From assembly GCA_949155905.1 (NCBI GenBank), contig CASCWU010000014.1, positions 1-49,329 on the forward strand: a stretch of DNA of 49,329 nucleotides, given 5' to 3'. Origin of the DNA: an uncultured Lachnospiraceae bacterium. GTDB lineage: Bacteria > Bacillota > Clostridia > Lachnospirales > Lachnospiraceae. Position numbers and translations under genes: made by a program. This document shows, one piece after another, positions 17,028 to 25,541 of the stretch; the first letter of the stretch is position 1; every line of letters begins with the position of its first letter. The notes beneath the pieces were generated by a model, which did not search any database, was not told the origin of the DNA, and worked only from the letters and a program-made list of their open reading frames with translations.

Positions 17028-17448
17028 TTGTATCCTATCACCGTAAATTCTCCTGGCAGGCGATTATCCGTCCAGGCTGGATGCTCATCAAACCTCTTTA
17101 TCACAAACCCACTCTCTATGACCACATTGAGGATTCCACTGAGCGTATACTTCCGGTAGCTGCACTTAGGCATCTGCTTTCTGAAGTAAAATTCCAAATT
17201 CCAAAATGTCTGCCACCTTGGTAAACGGATGGAAGTCGCTGCAAATCATTTTCCCTCCTGGTTTACACAAAAGGTTCATCATCTGTATAAACTCTCCGAT
17301 CTCATGAAAATAATGCAGGATGCCTCCCTCCATAAAAACCACGTCAAAATATTCCTGATACTATTTCTGATCGTTCTCCAGCACATCGCCGACTATGTAG
17401 GTTATCTCTGTCTGTGCTGCCCTGGCCAGCTCTGCCGCATACCTTTTT
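17028..17448 (-). pseudogene. SAM-dependent methyltransferase remnant
   Basis: Minus-strand reading from 17448 gives KRYAAELARAAQTEITYIVGDVLE, a stop (TAG at 17361-17363), then in the same frame EYFDVVFMEGGILHYFHEIGEF, LCKPGGKMICSDFHPFTK, and after an apparent internal deletion MPKCSYRKYTLSGI and SGFVIKRFDEHPAWT. These are motifs II to the C-terminus of a class I UbiE-like methyltransferase. The motif I glycine loop and N-terminus are missing, and the 5' end overlaps the stop of the DUF3877 gene upstream. The remaining frame runs on into the coiled-coil gene region, so the native stop is gone too. Confidence 0.75.
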
Positions 17449-18022
17449 ATTTTGCATACGATATGCTTCTATTATAATCCTCCCGCATAAACCGATGATA
17501 AATAGTATGCCCCATTTCCATTTTCACACAATAAAAATACTCGTCTACTAAAGCATCCTTAAAATAAATCACATAATCAAAATCCATCTCCTCCGGCATT
17601 TTTTCACAGACATAACCATTTGAACTGGCTCTCTCAAATACCGCACAGATCTCCTCTAACGTGCTATGATGATTTGTCTGAAACAATGTCACCAGCTCCT
17701 GCAAAAACGGGGAATACTTTTCTTTTTGATGAATGTACTCCGCGCCCTCCGGCGGAATTGTAAGTTCAAACCTGTCCCCTCGCAGAGATATCGCAGTCCC
17801 TGCCAGACCTGGCCGTTCCTTTTCTGTCTCCTTTAGTATCTGCCTGACGGCTTCCAACAAAGCCCTGCCCCCTGCTGCGTCCTCTGCAAAGGTCGTCCCC
17901 AGCAGAGCATTTAAGGAGGAAGCCGGATAATACAACCGAACAGTTTCCTTGGCATAACCTAATTTAAGCTGAAGCTCTTTCACCTGGTCAATCATATTTT
18001 TATAAAATCGTTCTGCCTGCAT
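17447..18022 (-). CDS. DUF3877 family protein
   Basis: 191-residue soluble protein from ATG 18022, which has an AGGAAG-type site; the longer frame from 18115 lacks one. It begins MQAERFYKNMIDQVKELQLKLGY, with RLYYPASSLNALLG and, at the end, DFDYVIYFKDALVDEYFYCVKMEMGHTIYHRF. I associate this with DUF3877, a Clostridia family of unknown function. It has no membrane segment or recognisable catalytic motif. It lies 140 nt downstream of copA on the same strand, separated by a hairpin, and its 3' end abuts the methyltransferase remnant. Confidence 0.6.
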   Translation of the reverse strand: MQAERFYKNMIDQVKELQLKLGYAKETVRLYYPASSLNALLGTTFAEDAAGGRALLEAVRQILKETEKERPGLAGTAISLRGDRFELTIPPEGAEYIHQKEKYSPFLQELVTLFQTNHHSTLEEICAVFERASSNGYVCEKMPEEMDFDYVIYFKDALVDEYFYCVKMEMGHTIYHRFMREDYNRSISYAK

Positions 18023-18095
18023 GCTGACACTTCCTTTCCTGTCTCCATTCCTATCTCCACACTGTCGCAAAAACATAACATGCTCCAAGACATGG

Positions 18096-18122
18096 AAGGG
18101 CGGGCTTTTTAGCACCCGCCTT
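18096..18122 (-). terminator. Hairpin downstream of copA, possible terminator
   Basis: GGCGGG/CCCGCC stem, extended by AAGG/CCTT with a bulge, 40 nt after the copA stop. No T-run follows on either strand, so it may instead be an mRNA-stabilising hairpin. Confidence 0.35.
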
Positions 18123-18162
18123 ATCCATCTGCCGCCGTATCCATCTGTAGACCGAACGCTTC

Positions 18163-18372
18163 CTATTGAATCCCCAGCACCTTATAATCCTGGTCTTCTA
18201 CTGCCTTTTGCAGCACTGCGTTCTCTACCTCACTGTTTAAAGTAACAACGGCTGTCCCGGCCTCATGGCTGACCTCTGCCTCTGCTACCTCCGGCAACGC
18301 CTCGAGCGCCTTCTTTACCCGCGCCTCACAATGCCCACACATCATACCCTCAATTTTTAAGGTTTTTTCCAT
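18163..18372 (-). CDS. Possible internally initiated CopZ-like chaperone
   Basis: Inside the copA frame, GGAGGG (complement of 18380-18385) stands exactly 7 nt before an ATG (18370-18372) that begins [15 protein letters not shown]. Initiation there would give a 69-residue HMA protein, the exact size and start of a free CopZ copper chaperone. The site is as good as those of real starts in the window. It looks like a former separate copZ gene joined in frame to copA, possibly still made on its own. Independent production is an inference. Confidence 0.45.
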   Translation of the reverse strand: MEKTLKIEGMMCGHCEARVKKALEALPEVAEAEVSHEAGTAVVTLNSEVENAVLQKAVEDQDYKVLGIQ

Positions 18373-20922
18373 GTTCTTTCCCTCCATACTTATTTTTTTC
18401 TTAGATCCTGATTTATCTGTATCCAGCATTTCTTCCTTTGCCTGATTCTGCCCGGAAGCCTTTGCCGGCTCTACAGCCTCCAACACTACTGTCCTTCCTC
18501 TGCGTTTTTTATCCTTCCGTCCGTCATGAATTCGTACCAGATTCAGCCGCAGCGCATTGGTGACAACGCAAAAGCTTGACAAGCTCATCGCTGCCGCACC
18601 GAACATCGGGTTGAGCTGCCAGCCAAAGATCGGTATCCAAATCCCTGCTGCCAAAGGAATTCCAATCACATTGTAGAAAAAAGCCCAAAACAAATTTTCA
18701 TGGATATTGGTCAATGTTGCCCGGCTTAACCGAATCGCCGCCGGAACGTCACTGAGCTTGCTTTTCATCAGCACAATATCCGCTGCGTCAATCGCAATAT
18801 CCGTCCCTGCGCCAATCGCAATCCCAATATCTGCCCGTGTCAGCGCCGGGGCATCGTTGATACCATCCCCCACCATTGCCACCTGCGCATAGCTTCCTGT
18901 GTTCTTTCCTTTTTTATGGCTCTTGCTTCCACTGGCAACGTCAGAATCCGGCCTGGTCTGCTCCTTCAACTGCCGGATCACGGCTTCCTTCCCATCCGGC
19001 AGCACACCCGCAATTACCTCGTCTACGCCTGCCTGACGGCCAATCGCTCGGGCTGTCCGCTCATTATCACCCGTCAGCATGACGACATGGATTCCCATTT
19101 GCTGCAATTCCCTGATCGCCTGCGGGCTATCCTCCTTTATCACATCTGCTACTGCGATAATTCCAATCAGGCTATACCCCTTTGCAAAAAACAACGGAGT
19201 CTTTCCTTCCTCTGCCAGCTCCTCCGAACGACGGCGCATTGCTTTTGGAATCACCGCCCGTTCTCCGATAAAAACTGCATTTCCGCCTGCAAGAATCGCT
19301 CCGTCCAGACGTGCTGTTAAACCATTGCCCGGCAAAGCAGTAAATTCGCTTACCTCTACTTCCTTCGCGCCCTGCTCTCTGCCATACTCCAGAACCGCAC
19401 CTGCTAACGGATGCTCGCTCCATTTTTCCAGTGAATATGCCAAAGACAGCAGCTCCTGTTCCGAAATCCCCTCTGCCGGCAGCACATCTGTCACCTTTGG
19501 CGTTCCATTGGTAATCGTCCCGGTTTTATCCAATACAACAATTCCGGTTTTCCCAGTTTCTTCCAGAGAAACTGCCGTTTTAAACATGATCCCGTTTTTC
19601 GCACCCAGCCCGTTTCCGACCATAATCGCCACCGGAGTCGCCAATCCCAGCGCACACGGACAGCTAATCACCAGCACAGAAATGCCTCTGGCCAACGCAA
19701 ATCCAATTCCCTCTCCTGCCAGCAGCCAAGCGACAATCGTCACCAGAGCAACCGCAATTACTGCCGGAACAAATACTCCAGATACCCGGTCTGCTACCTT
19801 CGCAATCGGAGCCTTCGTAGCCGCCGCGTCACTGACCATCTGAATAATCTGGGAAAGCGTAGTATCCTCTCCTACTCTGGAAGCCTCACAGCGTAAGAAG
19901 CCGGACTGATTCACCGTGGCTGCCGAAACGATATCCCCCACACTCTTATCGACCGGAATACTCTCCCCGGTCAGAGCAGCTTCATTGACAGCGCTGCTCC
20001 CTTCTAACACCAGACCATCGACCGGAATATTTTCCCCAGGACGAACTACAAAAATATCTCCTTTTTTTACCTGATCAACAGAAACCTCCTGCTCTGTACC
20101 ATCCAGAATCAGCGTCGCAGTTTTCGGAGCCAGCTTCATCAGGCTCTTTAGGGCATCGGTCGTCCTTCCTTTAGAACGAGCCTCCAGCATTTTCCCGACG
20201 GTAATCAGTGTCACAATCATAGCTGCCGATTCAAAGTAAAACTCGTGCATATAGGTCATTACACCATCCATATCATCCCGCATCTGCGCATCCGTCATAG
20301 CAAACAGAGCATAGGTACTATAGACAAAGGCTGCTGTCGCCCCCAACGCTACGAGCGTATCCATATTCGGCGCTTTATGCCACAGGCTCTTATACCCACT
20401 GATAAAAAACCGCTGGTTAATCACCAACACCACCGCTGTAAGCAAAAGCTGCAGCAATCCCATCGCCACATGATTATGCTCCAGCCAGGACGGCTGAGGC
20501 CAGCCCCACATCATCGCCCCCATGGAAAAATACATCAGCACAATCAAAAAGCCCAATGAGGCAACCAACCGTTTTTTCAGCAAAGGAGTTTCATGATCTG
20601 CCAATAACTCCTCCCCGGCAAAGCTGGAACTGCCTGCGCTTCCGACAGCTCCAACAGCACCGGAACCCGTACCGTCTCCGCTGTATCCTCCTGCCGCGCC
20701 GCCCTGTCCGGATCTGCCTCCACGCAGCCTTTGTTCTGCGCCGTATCCGGCCTCCTGTACCGCATGGATGATCTCCTGCGGCGAAGCAGTTCCTTCTACA
20801 CCCATCGAATTCGTCAGCAGGCTGACCGAGCAAGCTTCCACCCCTGGCACCTTCGAAACTGCCTTCTCTACTCTGGCACTGCAGGCCGCACAGCTCATTC
20901 CCGTTACTGTATACTGCTCCAT
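18163..20922 (-). CDS. copA: Cu+-exporting P1B-type ATPase with fused C-terminal CopZ domain
   Basis: 919-residue inner-membrane copper exporter. N-terminal heavy-metal domain (GMSCAACS, Cys11/Cys14), a glycine-rich linker, eight predicted membrane segments with the CPC motif ([13 protein letters not shown]), TGES, DKTGT phosphorylation site, SEHPLAGA and [10 protein letters not shown], and a transport-site ending [15 protein letters not shown]. After the last membrane helix a charged linker leads to a second metal domain (GMMCGHC, Cys862/Cys865), typical of the separate chaperone CopZ. The start at 20922 follows AGGAGG; the longer frame from 21009 is not preceded by one. It is 107 nt downstream of csoR and would share its copper-induced promoter. 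Standard clostridial CopA is ~740-840 residues, so the tail is an addition. Confidence 0.95.
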   Translation of the reverse strand: MEQYTVTGMSCAACSARVEKAVSKVPGVEACSVSLLTNSMGVEGTASPQEIIHAVQEAGYGAEQRLRGGRSGQGGAAGGYSGDGTGSGAVGAVGSAGSSSFAGEELLADHETPLLKKRLVASLGFLIVLMYFSMGAMMWGWPQPSWLEHNHVAMGLLQLLLTAVVLVINQRFFISGYKSLWHKAPNMDTLVALGATAAFVYSTYALFAMTDAQMRDDMDGVMTYMHEFYFESAAMIVTLITVGKMLEARSKGRTTDALKSLMKLAPKTATLILDGTEQEVSVDQVKKGDIFVVRPGENIPVDGLVLEGSSAVNEAALTGESIPVDKSVGDIVSAATVNQSGFLRCEASRVGEDTTLSQIIQMVSDAAATKAPIAKVADRVSGVFVPAVIAVALVTIVAWLLAGEGIGFALARGISVLVISCPCALGLATPVAIMVGNGLGAKNGIMFKTAVSLEETGKTGIVVLDKTGTITNGTPKVTDVLPAEGISEQELLSLAYSLEKWSEHPLAGAVLEYGREQGAKEVEVSEFTALPGNGLTARLDGAILAGGNAVFIGERAVIPKAMRRRSEELAEEGKTPLFFAKGYSLIGIIAVADVIKEDSPQAIRELQQMGIHVVMLTGDNERTARAIGRQAGVDEVIAGVLPDGKEAVIRQLKEQTRPDSDVASGSKSHKKGKNTGSYAQVAMVGDGINDAPALTRADIGIAIGAGTDIAIDAADIVLMKSKLSDVPAAIRLSRATLTNIHENLFWAFFYNVIGIPLAAGIWIPIFGWQLNPMFGAAAMSLSSFCVVTNALRLNLVRIHDGRKDKKRRGRTVVLEAVEPAKASGQNQAKEEMLDTDKSGSKKKISMEGKNMEKTLKIEGMMCGHCEARVKKALEALPEVAEAEVSHEAGTAVVTLNSEVENAVLQKAVEDQDYKVLGIQ

Positions 20923-21029
20923 TTTCCTTCCTCCTATTGAGCCCGTCTTTGACGGACTTAGTTCCGTCTCTTCTCTCCAGACCGGGCTATGCCCGGCTTC
21001 ACCACTCACAAGGGAGCGAATTCTTTTTT

Positions 21030-21410
21030 CTATTTCATCAGTTTCTGCAATGTCGCCAGCAGCTCCTCCACGGTTTCTTCCTTTCCGTCTTTGATATCCT
21101 GGGTGACACAGCTTTTGATATGGTTCGCCAGCAGTACCCGGTTAAAGCTGTTCAGGGCGGCGCTGGCGGCGGCGGATTGTACGAGAATATCTGGACAATA
21201 TACCCCCCGCTCTACCATTCCGCGGATGCCGCGGATCTGACCTTCGATCCGGTTCAGACGGTGAATCAGGTCCTTGTATTCCTGCTCAGAACGCTCCTTT
21301 TTCCGGTGGCTGCAGCAAAGGCACTCCTCTGGCAGCTTTTCACAGCTTTGCTCCTGACCGCAGTCTGGATGCTCTCTGCCGTCTAATGGCTTTGATTTTT
21401 TTTCTGGCAT
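21030..21410 (-). CDS. csoR: CsoR-family copper-sensing repressor
   Basis: 126-residue all-helical repressor that releases DNA on binding Cu(I). The core [29 protein letters not shown] and NHIKSCV carries the Cys72-His97-Cys101 copper ligands. A ~40-residue N-terminal extension holds further Cys/His residues (Cys17, Cys23, Cys30, Cys32, Cys33, His35) seen in clostridial members. GGAGG precedes ATG by 7 nt. It is first in the operon with copA and its promoter contains a matching inverted-repeat box, so it most likely represses both genes. Confidence 0.92.
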   Translation of the reverse strand: MPEKKSKPLDGREHPDCGQEQSCEKLPEECLCCSHRKKERSEQEYKDLIHRLNRIEGQIRGIRGMVERGVYCPDILVQSAAASAALNSFNRVLLANHIKSCVTQDIKDGKEETVEELLATLQKLMK

Positions 21411-21485
21411 ACTAACACCTCCACTCTGTAATTCCCTTTCATTTGACGTTCCTAATTTATTCTAGTATTTCAATTTTTCAACTCC

Positions 21486-21514
21486 ATTATATACCCCCAC
21501 CGGGTATATTGCAA
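21486..21514 (-). promoter_or_regulatory. CsoR-controlled promoter of csoR-copA
   Basis: Minus-strand -35 TTGCAA (21509-21514), 17-nt spacer, -10 TATAAT (21486-21491). The spacer is filled by the inverted repeat TATACCC-5 nt-GGGTATA (21490-21508), the known copper box of CsoR, so repressor and polymerase binding must exclude each other. Confidence 0.9.
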
Positions 21515-21540
21515 GTATTTTTTGATGGTTTTTTAAAAAA

Positions 21541-21579
21541 AAGGCCTGTTATCAGCCTAAACAACTAATAACAGACCTT
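21541..21579 (-). terminator. Terminator after the 64-residue protein gene
   Basis: 12-bp stem with one mismatch (AAGGCCTGTTAT / ATAACAGACCTT) followed on the minus strand by eight T residues (21533-21540). It separates this gene from the csoR promoter. Confidence 0.85.
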
Positions 21580-21657
21580 GCTAAAGTTCAAATAGAAAAA
21601 TTTCTGATATCCTAAAAAATACTTTTCCACAGTTCCTTATTTAGATACAAACTATTT

Positions 21658-21852
21658 TTATCTATTATCAATACTCTTATTTAGAAAAACTGCTTTTTCT
21701 TTTTCCGTCAATCCTATTACTTTCACTCCCTTATTTTTTGCATACTGCATGAGTCCTCTTAAATCCAACTGAATTTTTGGACACTGGCTTAACAGGACGG
21801 GTTCCGGCATTTTCACCAAACTTTCTCTATATTTCTTCATCTGTCCATTCAT
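21658..21852 (-). CDS. Small conserved-looking basic protein
   Basis: 64 residues from ATG 21852 (GGAGG at 9 nt; the upstream ATG 21858 is only 3 nt from it). Sequence landmarks are VLLSQCPKIQLDLRGLMQYAKNKGVKV and LTEKEKAVFL. No membrane segment or known domain is recognised. The good ribosome site and a strong dedicated terminator make it likely to be real. Function unknown. Confidence 0.6.
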   Translation of the reverse strand: MNGQMKKYRESLVKMPEPVLLSQCPKIQLDLRGLMQYAKNKGVKVIGLTEKEKAVFLNKSIDNR

Positions 21853-21921
21853 AATCATACACCTCCACCTCTTATTTTACCACATCCCAACTCATTTATC
21901 TATAACAACCTCTTCTCTAAA

Positions 21922-23664
21922 TCAAAGTCGTCCCATCTCCCCCTTAGGCACATACCGCACAAACGCCAGCCTTCTACTGTCCGGCGCCCACGAGTTTACA
22001 TTGATCGTCCCCTGTCCGCCAAAAAACTCCAACAGCTTACGGCTATTGCTTCCATCGTAATCCATCACGCTAAGCGACACATAAAGGTTTGCCACATGCT
22101 GCGATGGATCGAGATCGCCTTTTTGAAACGTCAGATAAACGACCCTTTTCCCATCCGGCGAGATATGCGGAAACCATTCATTCTGTCCAGTATGTGTCAC
22201 CTGTACCAGATTACCGCCATTCCTGTCCATATGATAAATCTGCATCAGCCCGTTTCGGGTCGAATTAAACCAAATCTGTTTGCCGTCCGGCGAATATTCC
22301 GGGCCATCGTTATAGCCTATTCCATCTGTCAGCCTCCGTTCTTCTCCGCCCTCCTCTGAAATCGCATAAATATCCACCGTCTGGCTTTCACTACCCCGAA
22401 ATGCACAGTAGACCATCTCTCCATCCGACGACCAGCCATGCAGAAAGCTAGGAGAATTTGGCGTAATCTGCTTCCATGTTGATTTTTTCTCTTCTTCCTC
22501 TTCCTTCTCTTTTTCCTTATATTCCTTATATTCCCTGACTTCCCGGTTTTCCCTGCTTTCCATATCTTCCCGGTTCCCCATATCCTCTGCAGCAAGGCTA
22601 ATCCGATAAATATAAGAAGAAAATCCGCCCTCGATATTCATATGACTGACCGCAATCTTCCTGCCGTCTGAGGATAACACATGATCGTTGTTACAGTTGG
22701 TGCAAGGCCCGGTATTTACCTGTGTAATCGCTTTGCTGCTCAGTTCATAGCGATAAATCAATCCATCTGCATTGTAATAAAGGAAACTGCCGTCCGGCGA
22801 CCAGTTCGGCGCTTCGATAATTGTATCAAATCGCTGTAGCTCTGTCACCTCACCGCTGTCTACGTCCAATATGCAAAGAATGCTCTCCGTCCAATCCCGG
22901 CGTCCCTCCAGCTTCTGGAACAGTTCGGCAGCCTGTTCCAGATCCTCCACCGTACAGGTATCCATATCTATTATCTGTGGAATATCCAATACCCGTGCAA
23001 TTTGAAAACACGTATAGAGATCTAGCCCTCCTTTGCCAACTGGTCTTTCCTCTCCATCCTGATAATCCTTATAGTGCAGCGACCTGATCCGTCCACGGTT
23101 AGCCATCAGCCATTCTACCGGATCTGCGCCGCCAGCGGCCAGCCAGCCGATATCCGGCTGTGCGCCAAGAAGCTCTGCCTGATCCAGTAAATATTCATAT
23201 GCTGTTTTCCCGGCTATTTTTACAGCCGTTGGTTCTGCTCCGCCATTATGTACCAGCAGGGCAATTCCATGCTCTGCCAGCTTCTCTGCACAGCTTTGAT
23301 ACGCTTTTGCCATCTCCCTTAGGCTTTCCTCCTCCAGCGGCTGCGGCAAACCTACTACATACTGCCGAATCCCAAACTCCTTCGCCAAGGAAATCATCTC
23401 CTCCCGCACCAAGGCCGGATTGCCCAGCACATGGGCAGAAATCGTTTCAAAGCCAATTTCCTGCAGCCCCCGTAAATACCCCGGCGCCTCCTCTGCCTGC
23501 CAGATGCTCCACGGCTTATCAGAAAACACCTCTGCCATTTCCTTTCCAAAACAGATAAATGGCTCTGCCAAACGATACCCCATACGATATAAGCCTTTAA
23601 AAAAATCCATCGGATCTGCCTGCGGCATATTTTGCAAACCATAACACTGAATTCCTAATTTCAT
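21922..23664 (-). CDS. Sugar phosphate isomerase/epimerase fused to TolB-like beta-propeller
   Basis: 580-residue soluble protein with two parts. Residues 1-~270 are a xylose-isomerase-like TIM barrel (MKLGIQCYGLQ, FETISAHV, LLVHNGGAE, SLHYKDYQDG, IIDMDTC). Residues ~280-580 are a six-ish-bladed PD40/TolB propeller with repeated WSPDG, LSSDGRK, YSPDGKQIWFNSTRNG, ISPDGKRVVYLTF and WAPDSRRLAFVR blades. A ~35-residue Glu/Lys/Arg-rich insertion (~365-400) sits in a propeller loop. No signal peptide, so cytoplasmic. Its ATG overlaps the preceding DUF4230 lipoprotein stop by 4 nt, showing translational coupling. Each half is normally a separate protein; the fusion suggests the propeller senses or positions a ligand for the barrel. 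Substrate unknown. Confidence 0.8.
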   Translation of the reverse strand: MKLGIQCYGLQNMPQADPMDFFKGLYRMGYRLAEPFICFGKEMAEVFSDKPWSIWQAEEAPGYLRGLQEIGFETISAHVLGNPALVREEMISLAKEFGIRQYVVGLPQPLEEESLREMAKAYQSCAEKLAEHGIALLVHNGGAEPTAVKIAGKTAYEYLLDQAELLGAQPDIGWLAAGGADPVEWLMANRGRIRSLHYKDYQDGEERPVGKGGLDLYTCFQIARVLDIPQIIDMDTCTVEDLEQAAELFQKLEGRRDWTESILCILDVDSGEVTELQRFDTIIEAPNWSPDGSFLYYNADGLIYRYELSSKAITQVNTGPCTNCNNDHVLSSDGRKIAVSHMNIEGGFSSYIYRISLAAEDMGNREDMESRENREVREYKEYKEKEKEEEEEKKSTWKQITPNSPSFLHGWSSDGEMVYCAFRGSESQTVDIYAISEEGGEERRLTDGIGYNDGPEYSPDGKQIWFNSTRNGLMQIYHMDRNGGNLVQVTHTGQNEWFPHISPDGKRVVYLTFQKGDLDPSQHVANLYVSLSVMDYDGSNSRKLLEFFGGQGTINVNSWAPDSRRLAFVRYVPKGEMGRL

Positions 23665-24323
23665 TTGTCCCCCTCCTCCTTGGGAATATTTTCTTCATAG
23701 TTCCATGTAATCTCATATTCCACATCCGAAAGCTGTCCTAGCTGCCGGATATAATTTTCGATCAATTTTTTTGCATTGTCCTGTGCCTTAGATAAAATCG
23801 CATCGTCCTTTGCAAACATATTCCGAATATCCTCTTCTGCTGCGGCAACCGCCTCTGTCTGATTTTCCGAGGTAATCGGATTTTTATTAAATCCATCATC
23901 AGAAGAAATATAACTGCCCTCTGCAAAGGTATGATCCGACAAGCCCAGCAGCTCTGCCTTTGGAATCGTAATCAAAATCTCCGTTCCCTCTGACTCCATT
24001 GTCACCTTTGACACATTGATTCCAAATCTGGCCACTCCACTGTATTCAATCCAAAAAATACGTTCCTTTTCCCCGATATGAGAAAGCCCCTTTCCTTTTT
24101 CCTTGACCGATTTTGCTACATTATGGTAATAACATTCTAACGTCGCCAGCTCACAAATCGAACGAATCTGTGAAATATCCGGAGTTCTGGCCTCCCACAT
24201 AACAGACTCCTTTTCCAACTCCTCTATAGCGGTATCTGCTTCCTCCTTATTCTTCCCGGAACAAGAGCATAGAAAAGCTGCCAGACTGCCTATCACCAGC
24301 AGCCATACCATTCTTTTTTTCAT
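23661..24323 (-). CDS. DUF4230 lipoprotein
   Basis: 220-residue secreted lipoprotein: signal KKRMVWLLVIGSLAAFLC with lipobox LCSC, then a DUF4230 domain (ISQIRSICELATLECYYHNVAK, WIEYSGVARFGINVSKV, ILITIPKAELLG, AAAEEDIRNMF...KKLIENYIRQLG). DUF4230 is a family of unknown role usually exposed outside the membrane. It lies 33 nt after a second, transmembrane DUF4230 gene and overlaps the isomerase-propeller start by 4 nt, forming a three-gene operon. Confidence 0.82.
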   Translation of the reverse strand: MKKRMVWLLVIGSLAAFLCSCSGKNKEEADTAIEELEKESVMWEARTPDISQIRSICELATLECYYHNVAKSVKEKGKGLSHIGEKERIFWIEYSGVARFGINVSKVTMESEGTEILITIPKAELLGLSDHTFAEGSYISSDDGFNKNPITSENQTEAVAAAEEDIRNMFAKDDAILSKAQDNAKKLIENYIRQLGQLSDVEYEITWNYEENIPKEEGDK

Positions 24324-24356
24324 AAATAAAATCCTTTCCGCCCACAGAACTGCCTG

Positions 24357-25067
24357 TTATTGTGTCTTAATTTCAATCTGATAATCCTGGTCGATCTGCT
24401 CTATCCATGGTGTAACTAACGCATTTACTACTGCAACTGCATTTTCCCTTGCCAGCCGCAAAAGTTCCCCTTCTTTCTTTGCCCGCTCTGCCAAATCCTG
24501 CTCGCAGAGCCGAAAGGCCTCCTGATGTACGGTTTCTGTTTCGCTTCCCTTGTCTTTAAAAATATATTCTAATGTACCCGGATTCACTGTCTTTTCTTTT
24601 AGTTCAACCTTTGGAAGCGTAATCGTAATTACTTTGCTTTCTTCTTCTATTGCAATCTCTACCTCACTAAAATCGATCCCTGCTTTTATCGTTCCCTCAT
24701 AGGCCACGTAGTAACGGATGCTTGTCCCGTCCTCCGCATAGGCTCTTGCAATCGCATTATACGTATAGTCTGCTGTTGACAGCTCGCTGATTTCAAATAC
24801 CTTTTCAATATCCGCCTTGCTGATCGTCGTCACCTTTCCTTCCGTTCCTATGATAACCTCCTCCATAGTGTCGTTGATTTTTTCTGACATCTTACTGCCG
24901 TTTTTAGAAAAAAAACGAATCAGAATGAGCATCAGCACCATACCAAATACAATCAGAGCCAGCTTCACCTTATACGATGCCATCCACCTGCTTCCCGGCT
25001 CTTCTCTTCTTTCTTCTCTCTCCTCTGTTCTTCTGCCGCCTGTATCCTTGCTTTTCCTCAAAGCCAT
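24357..25067 (-). CDS. DUF4230 membrane protein
   Basis: 236-residue protein from ATG 25067 (GGGAGG, 6 nt); a TTG-started longer frame from 25109 lacks a site. After a basic, Glu/Arg-rich cytoplasmic tail there is one membrane segment (VKLALIVFGMVLMLILIRFF), then an extracytoplasmic DUF4230 domain (IEKVFEISELSTADYTYNAIAR, AYEGTIKAGIDFSEVEIAI, VITITLPKVEL). It is paralogous in layout to the lipoprotein next to it, so the two may form a complex at the outer face of the membrane. First gene of the operon. Confidence 0.82.
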   Translation of the reverse strand: MALRKSKDTGGRRTEEREERREEPGSRWMASYKVKLALIVFGMVLMLILIRFFSKNGSKMSEKINDTMEEVIIGTEGKVTTISKADIEKVFEISELSTADYTYNAIARAYAEDGTSIRYYVAYEGTIKAGIDFSEVEIAIEEESKVITITLPKVELKEKTVNPGTLEYIFKDKGSETETVHQEAFRLCEQDLAERAKKEGELLRLARENAVAVVNALVTPWIEQIDQDYQIEIKTQ

Positions 25068-25110
25068 TCCCTGCCTCCCTCTATGTCCTTTCTTTCTCTT
25101 CTTTGACAAT

Positions 25111-25138
25111 ATTCTATCATAATCAACAAATATATCAA
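25111..25138 (-). promoter_or_regulatory. Promoter of the DUF4230 operon
   Basis: Minus-strand TTGATA (25133-25138), 16-nt spacer, TAGAAT (25111-25116), ~45 nt before the ATG at 25067. It is back to back with the ABC-F promoter. Confidence 0.55.
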
Positions 25139-25181
25139 GCTAAGATTTTTCCAAAAAATCCTCCTCTGCAAAGAATTATTC

Positions 25182-25211
25182 TTGACAAGAGCCTGGCCTT
25201 TATGCTATTTT
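25182..25211 (+). promoter_or_regulatory. Promoter of the ABC-F leader transcript
   Basis: TTGACA (25182-25187), 18-nt spacer, TATTTT (25206-25211). Transcription would begin near 25218, leaving ~390 nt of leader before the ABC-F start codon at 25607. Confidence 0.6.
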
Positions 25212-25263
25212 ACTAGACAGAAGGAAGTTTATTCCTTACTATTTTGCTTAGAGAGGTATTCCG

Positions 25264-25290
25264 ATGAGATTTACGATTTTTGCTGTTTAA
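25264..25290 (+). CDS. Candidate antibiotic-sensing leader peptide (8 codons)
   Basis: GAGAGG stands 7 nt before ATG 25264, opening an 8-codon ORF MRFTIFAV and a TAA. It is placed ~45 nt from the predicted transcript start and just before foldable RNA, as leader peptides of resistance genes are. The TIFAV end resembles the macrolide stall motifs IFVI of ErmCL and IAVV of ErmAL1. The downstream gene encodes an ABC-F protein, a class often controlled by such attenuators. No direct evidence of translation. Confidence 0.5.
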   Translation: MRFTIFAV

Positions 25291-25297
25291 CTTACGC

Positions 25298-25418
25298 TGC
25301 CTGTAGAACGTCAGGCAGACCATGGACGCACTGTGTCATCTGTTCTTTCGCATACCGGTTCCTAAAAGGGAGCCTCTGATTTTGATTGCCGAAAAAGGAA
25401 CAGAACCATGGTTTTTTT
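25298..25418 (+). ncRNA. Candidate attenuator (anti-terminator/terminator) in the ABC-F leader
   Basis: Hairpin 1 CTGCCTG/CAGGCAG (25298-25304, ~25312-25319) begins 8 nt after the leader-peptide stop. A larger competing fold ends in seven T residues (25412-25418): outer CCATGG/CCATGG (25320-25325, 25406-25411), middle CTGTTC/GAACAG plus TTTCG/CGAAA (25340-25350, 25390-25403), inner GGTTCC/GGGAGCC (25357-25374). A ribosome held on the ORF would cover the base of hairpin 1. Structures were paired by eye. Confidence 0.45.
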
Positions 25419-25427
25419 GTTGTGAGT

Positions 25428-25541
25428 AAAAATCAGGAAAAATCGTAGCAAGCCGGAACAAGCATAGCCCTTCCCGCTCTTTTTCTGCCCTTCTCATGCT
25501 ATTTTGTATTCCATTTTTGTGTTCTATTCTTCCTGATTTTT
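25428..25541 (+). repeat. Long-range inverted repeat in the ABC-F leader
   Basis: AAAAATCAGGAA (25428-25439) and TTCCTGATTTTT (25530-25541) are perfect 12-bp inverted arms 90 nt apart. Between them AGCATAGC and GCTATTTTG can pair further. It could be a second attenuator stem or an RNA-stability element; the rest of 25542-25606 holds only the ribosome site of the ABC-F gene. Confidence 0.4.

Noticed and set aside
18163..20922. Programmed frameshift in copA as in E. coli
   Set aside because: The C-terminal domain is in the same frame and no slippery heptamer is needed; internal initiation is the simpler idea.
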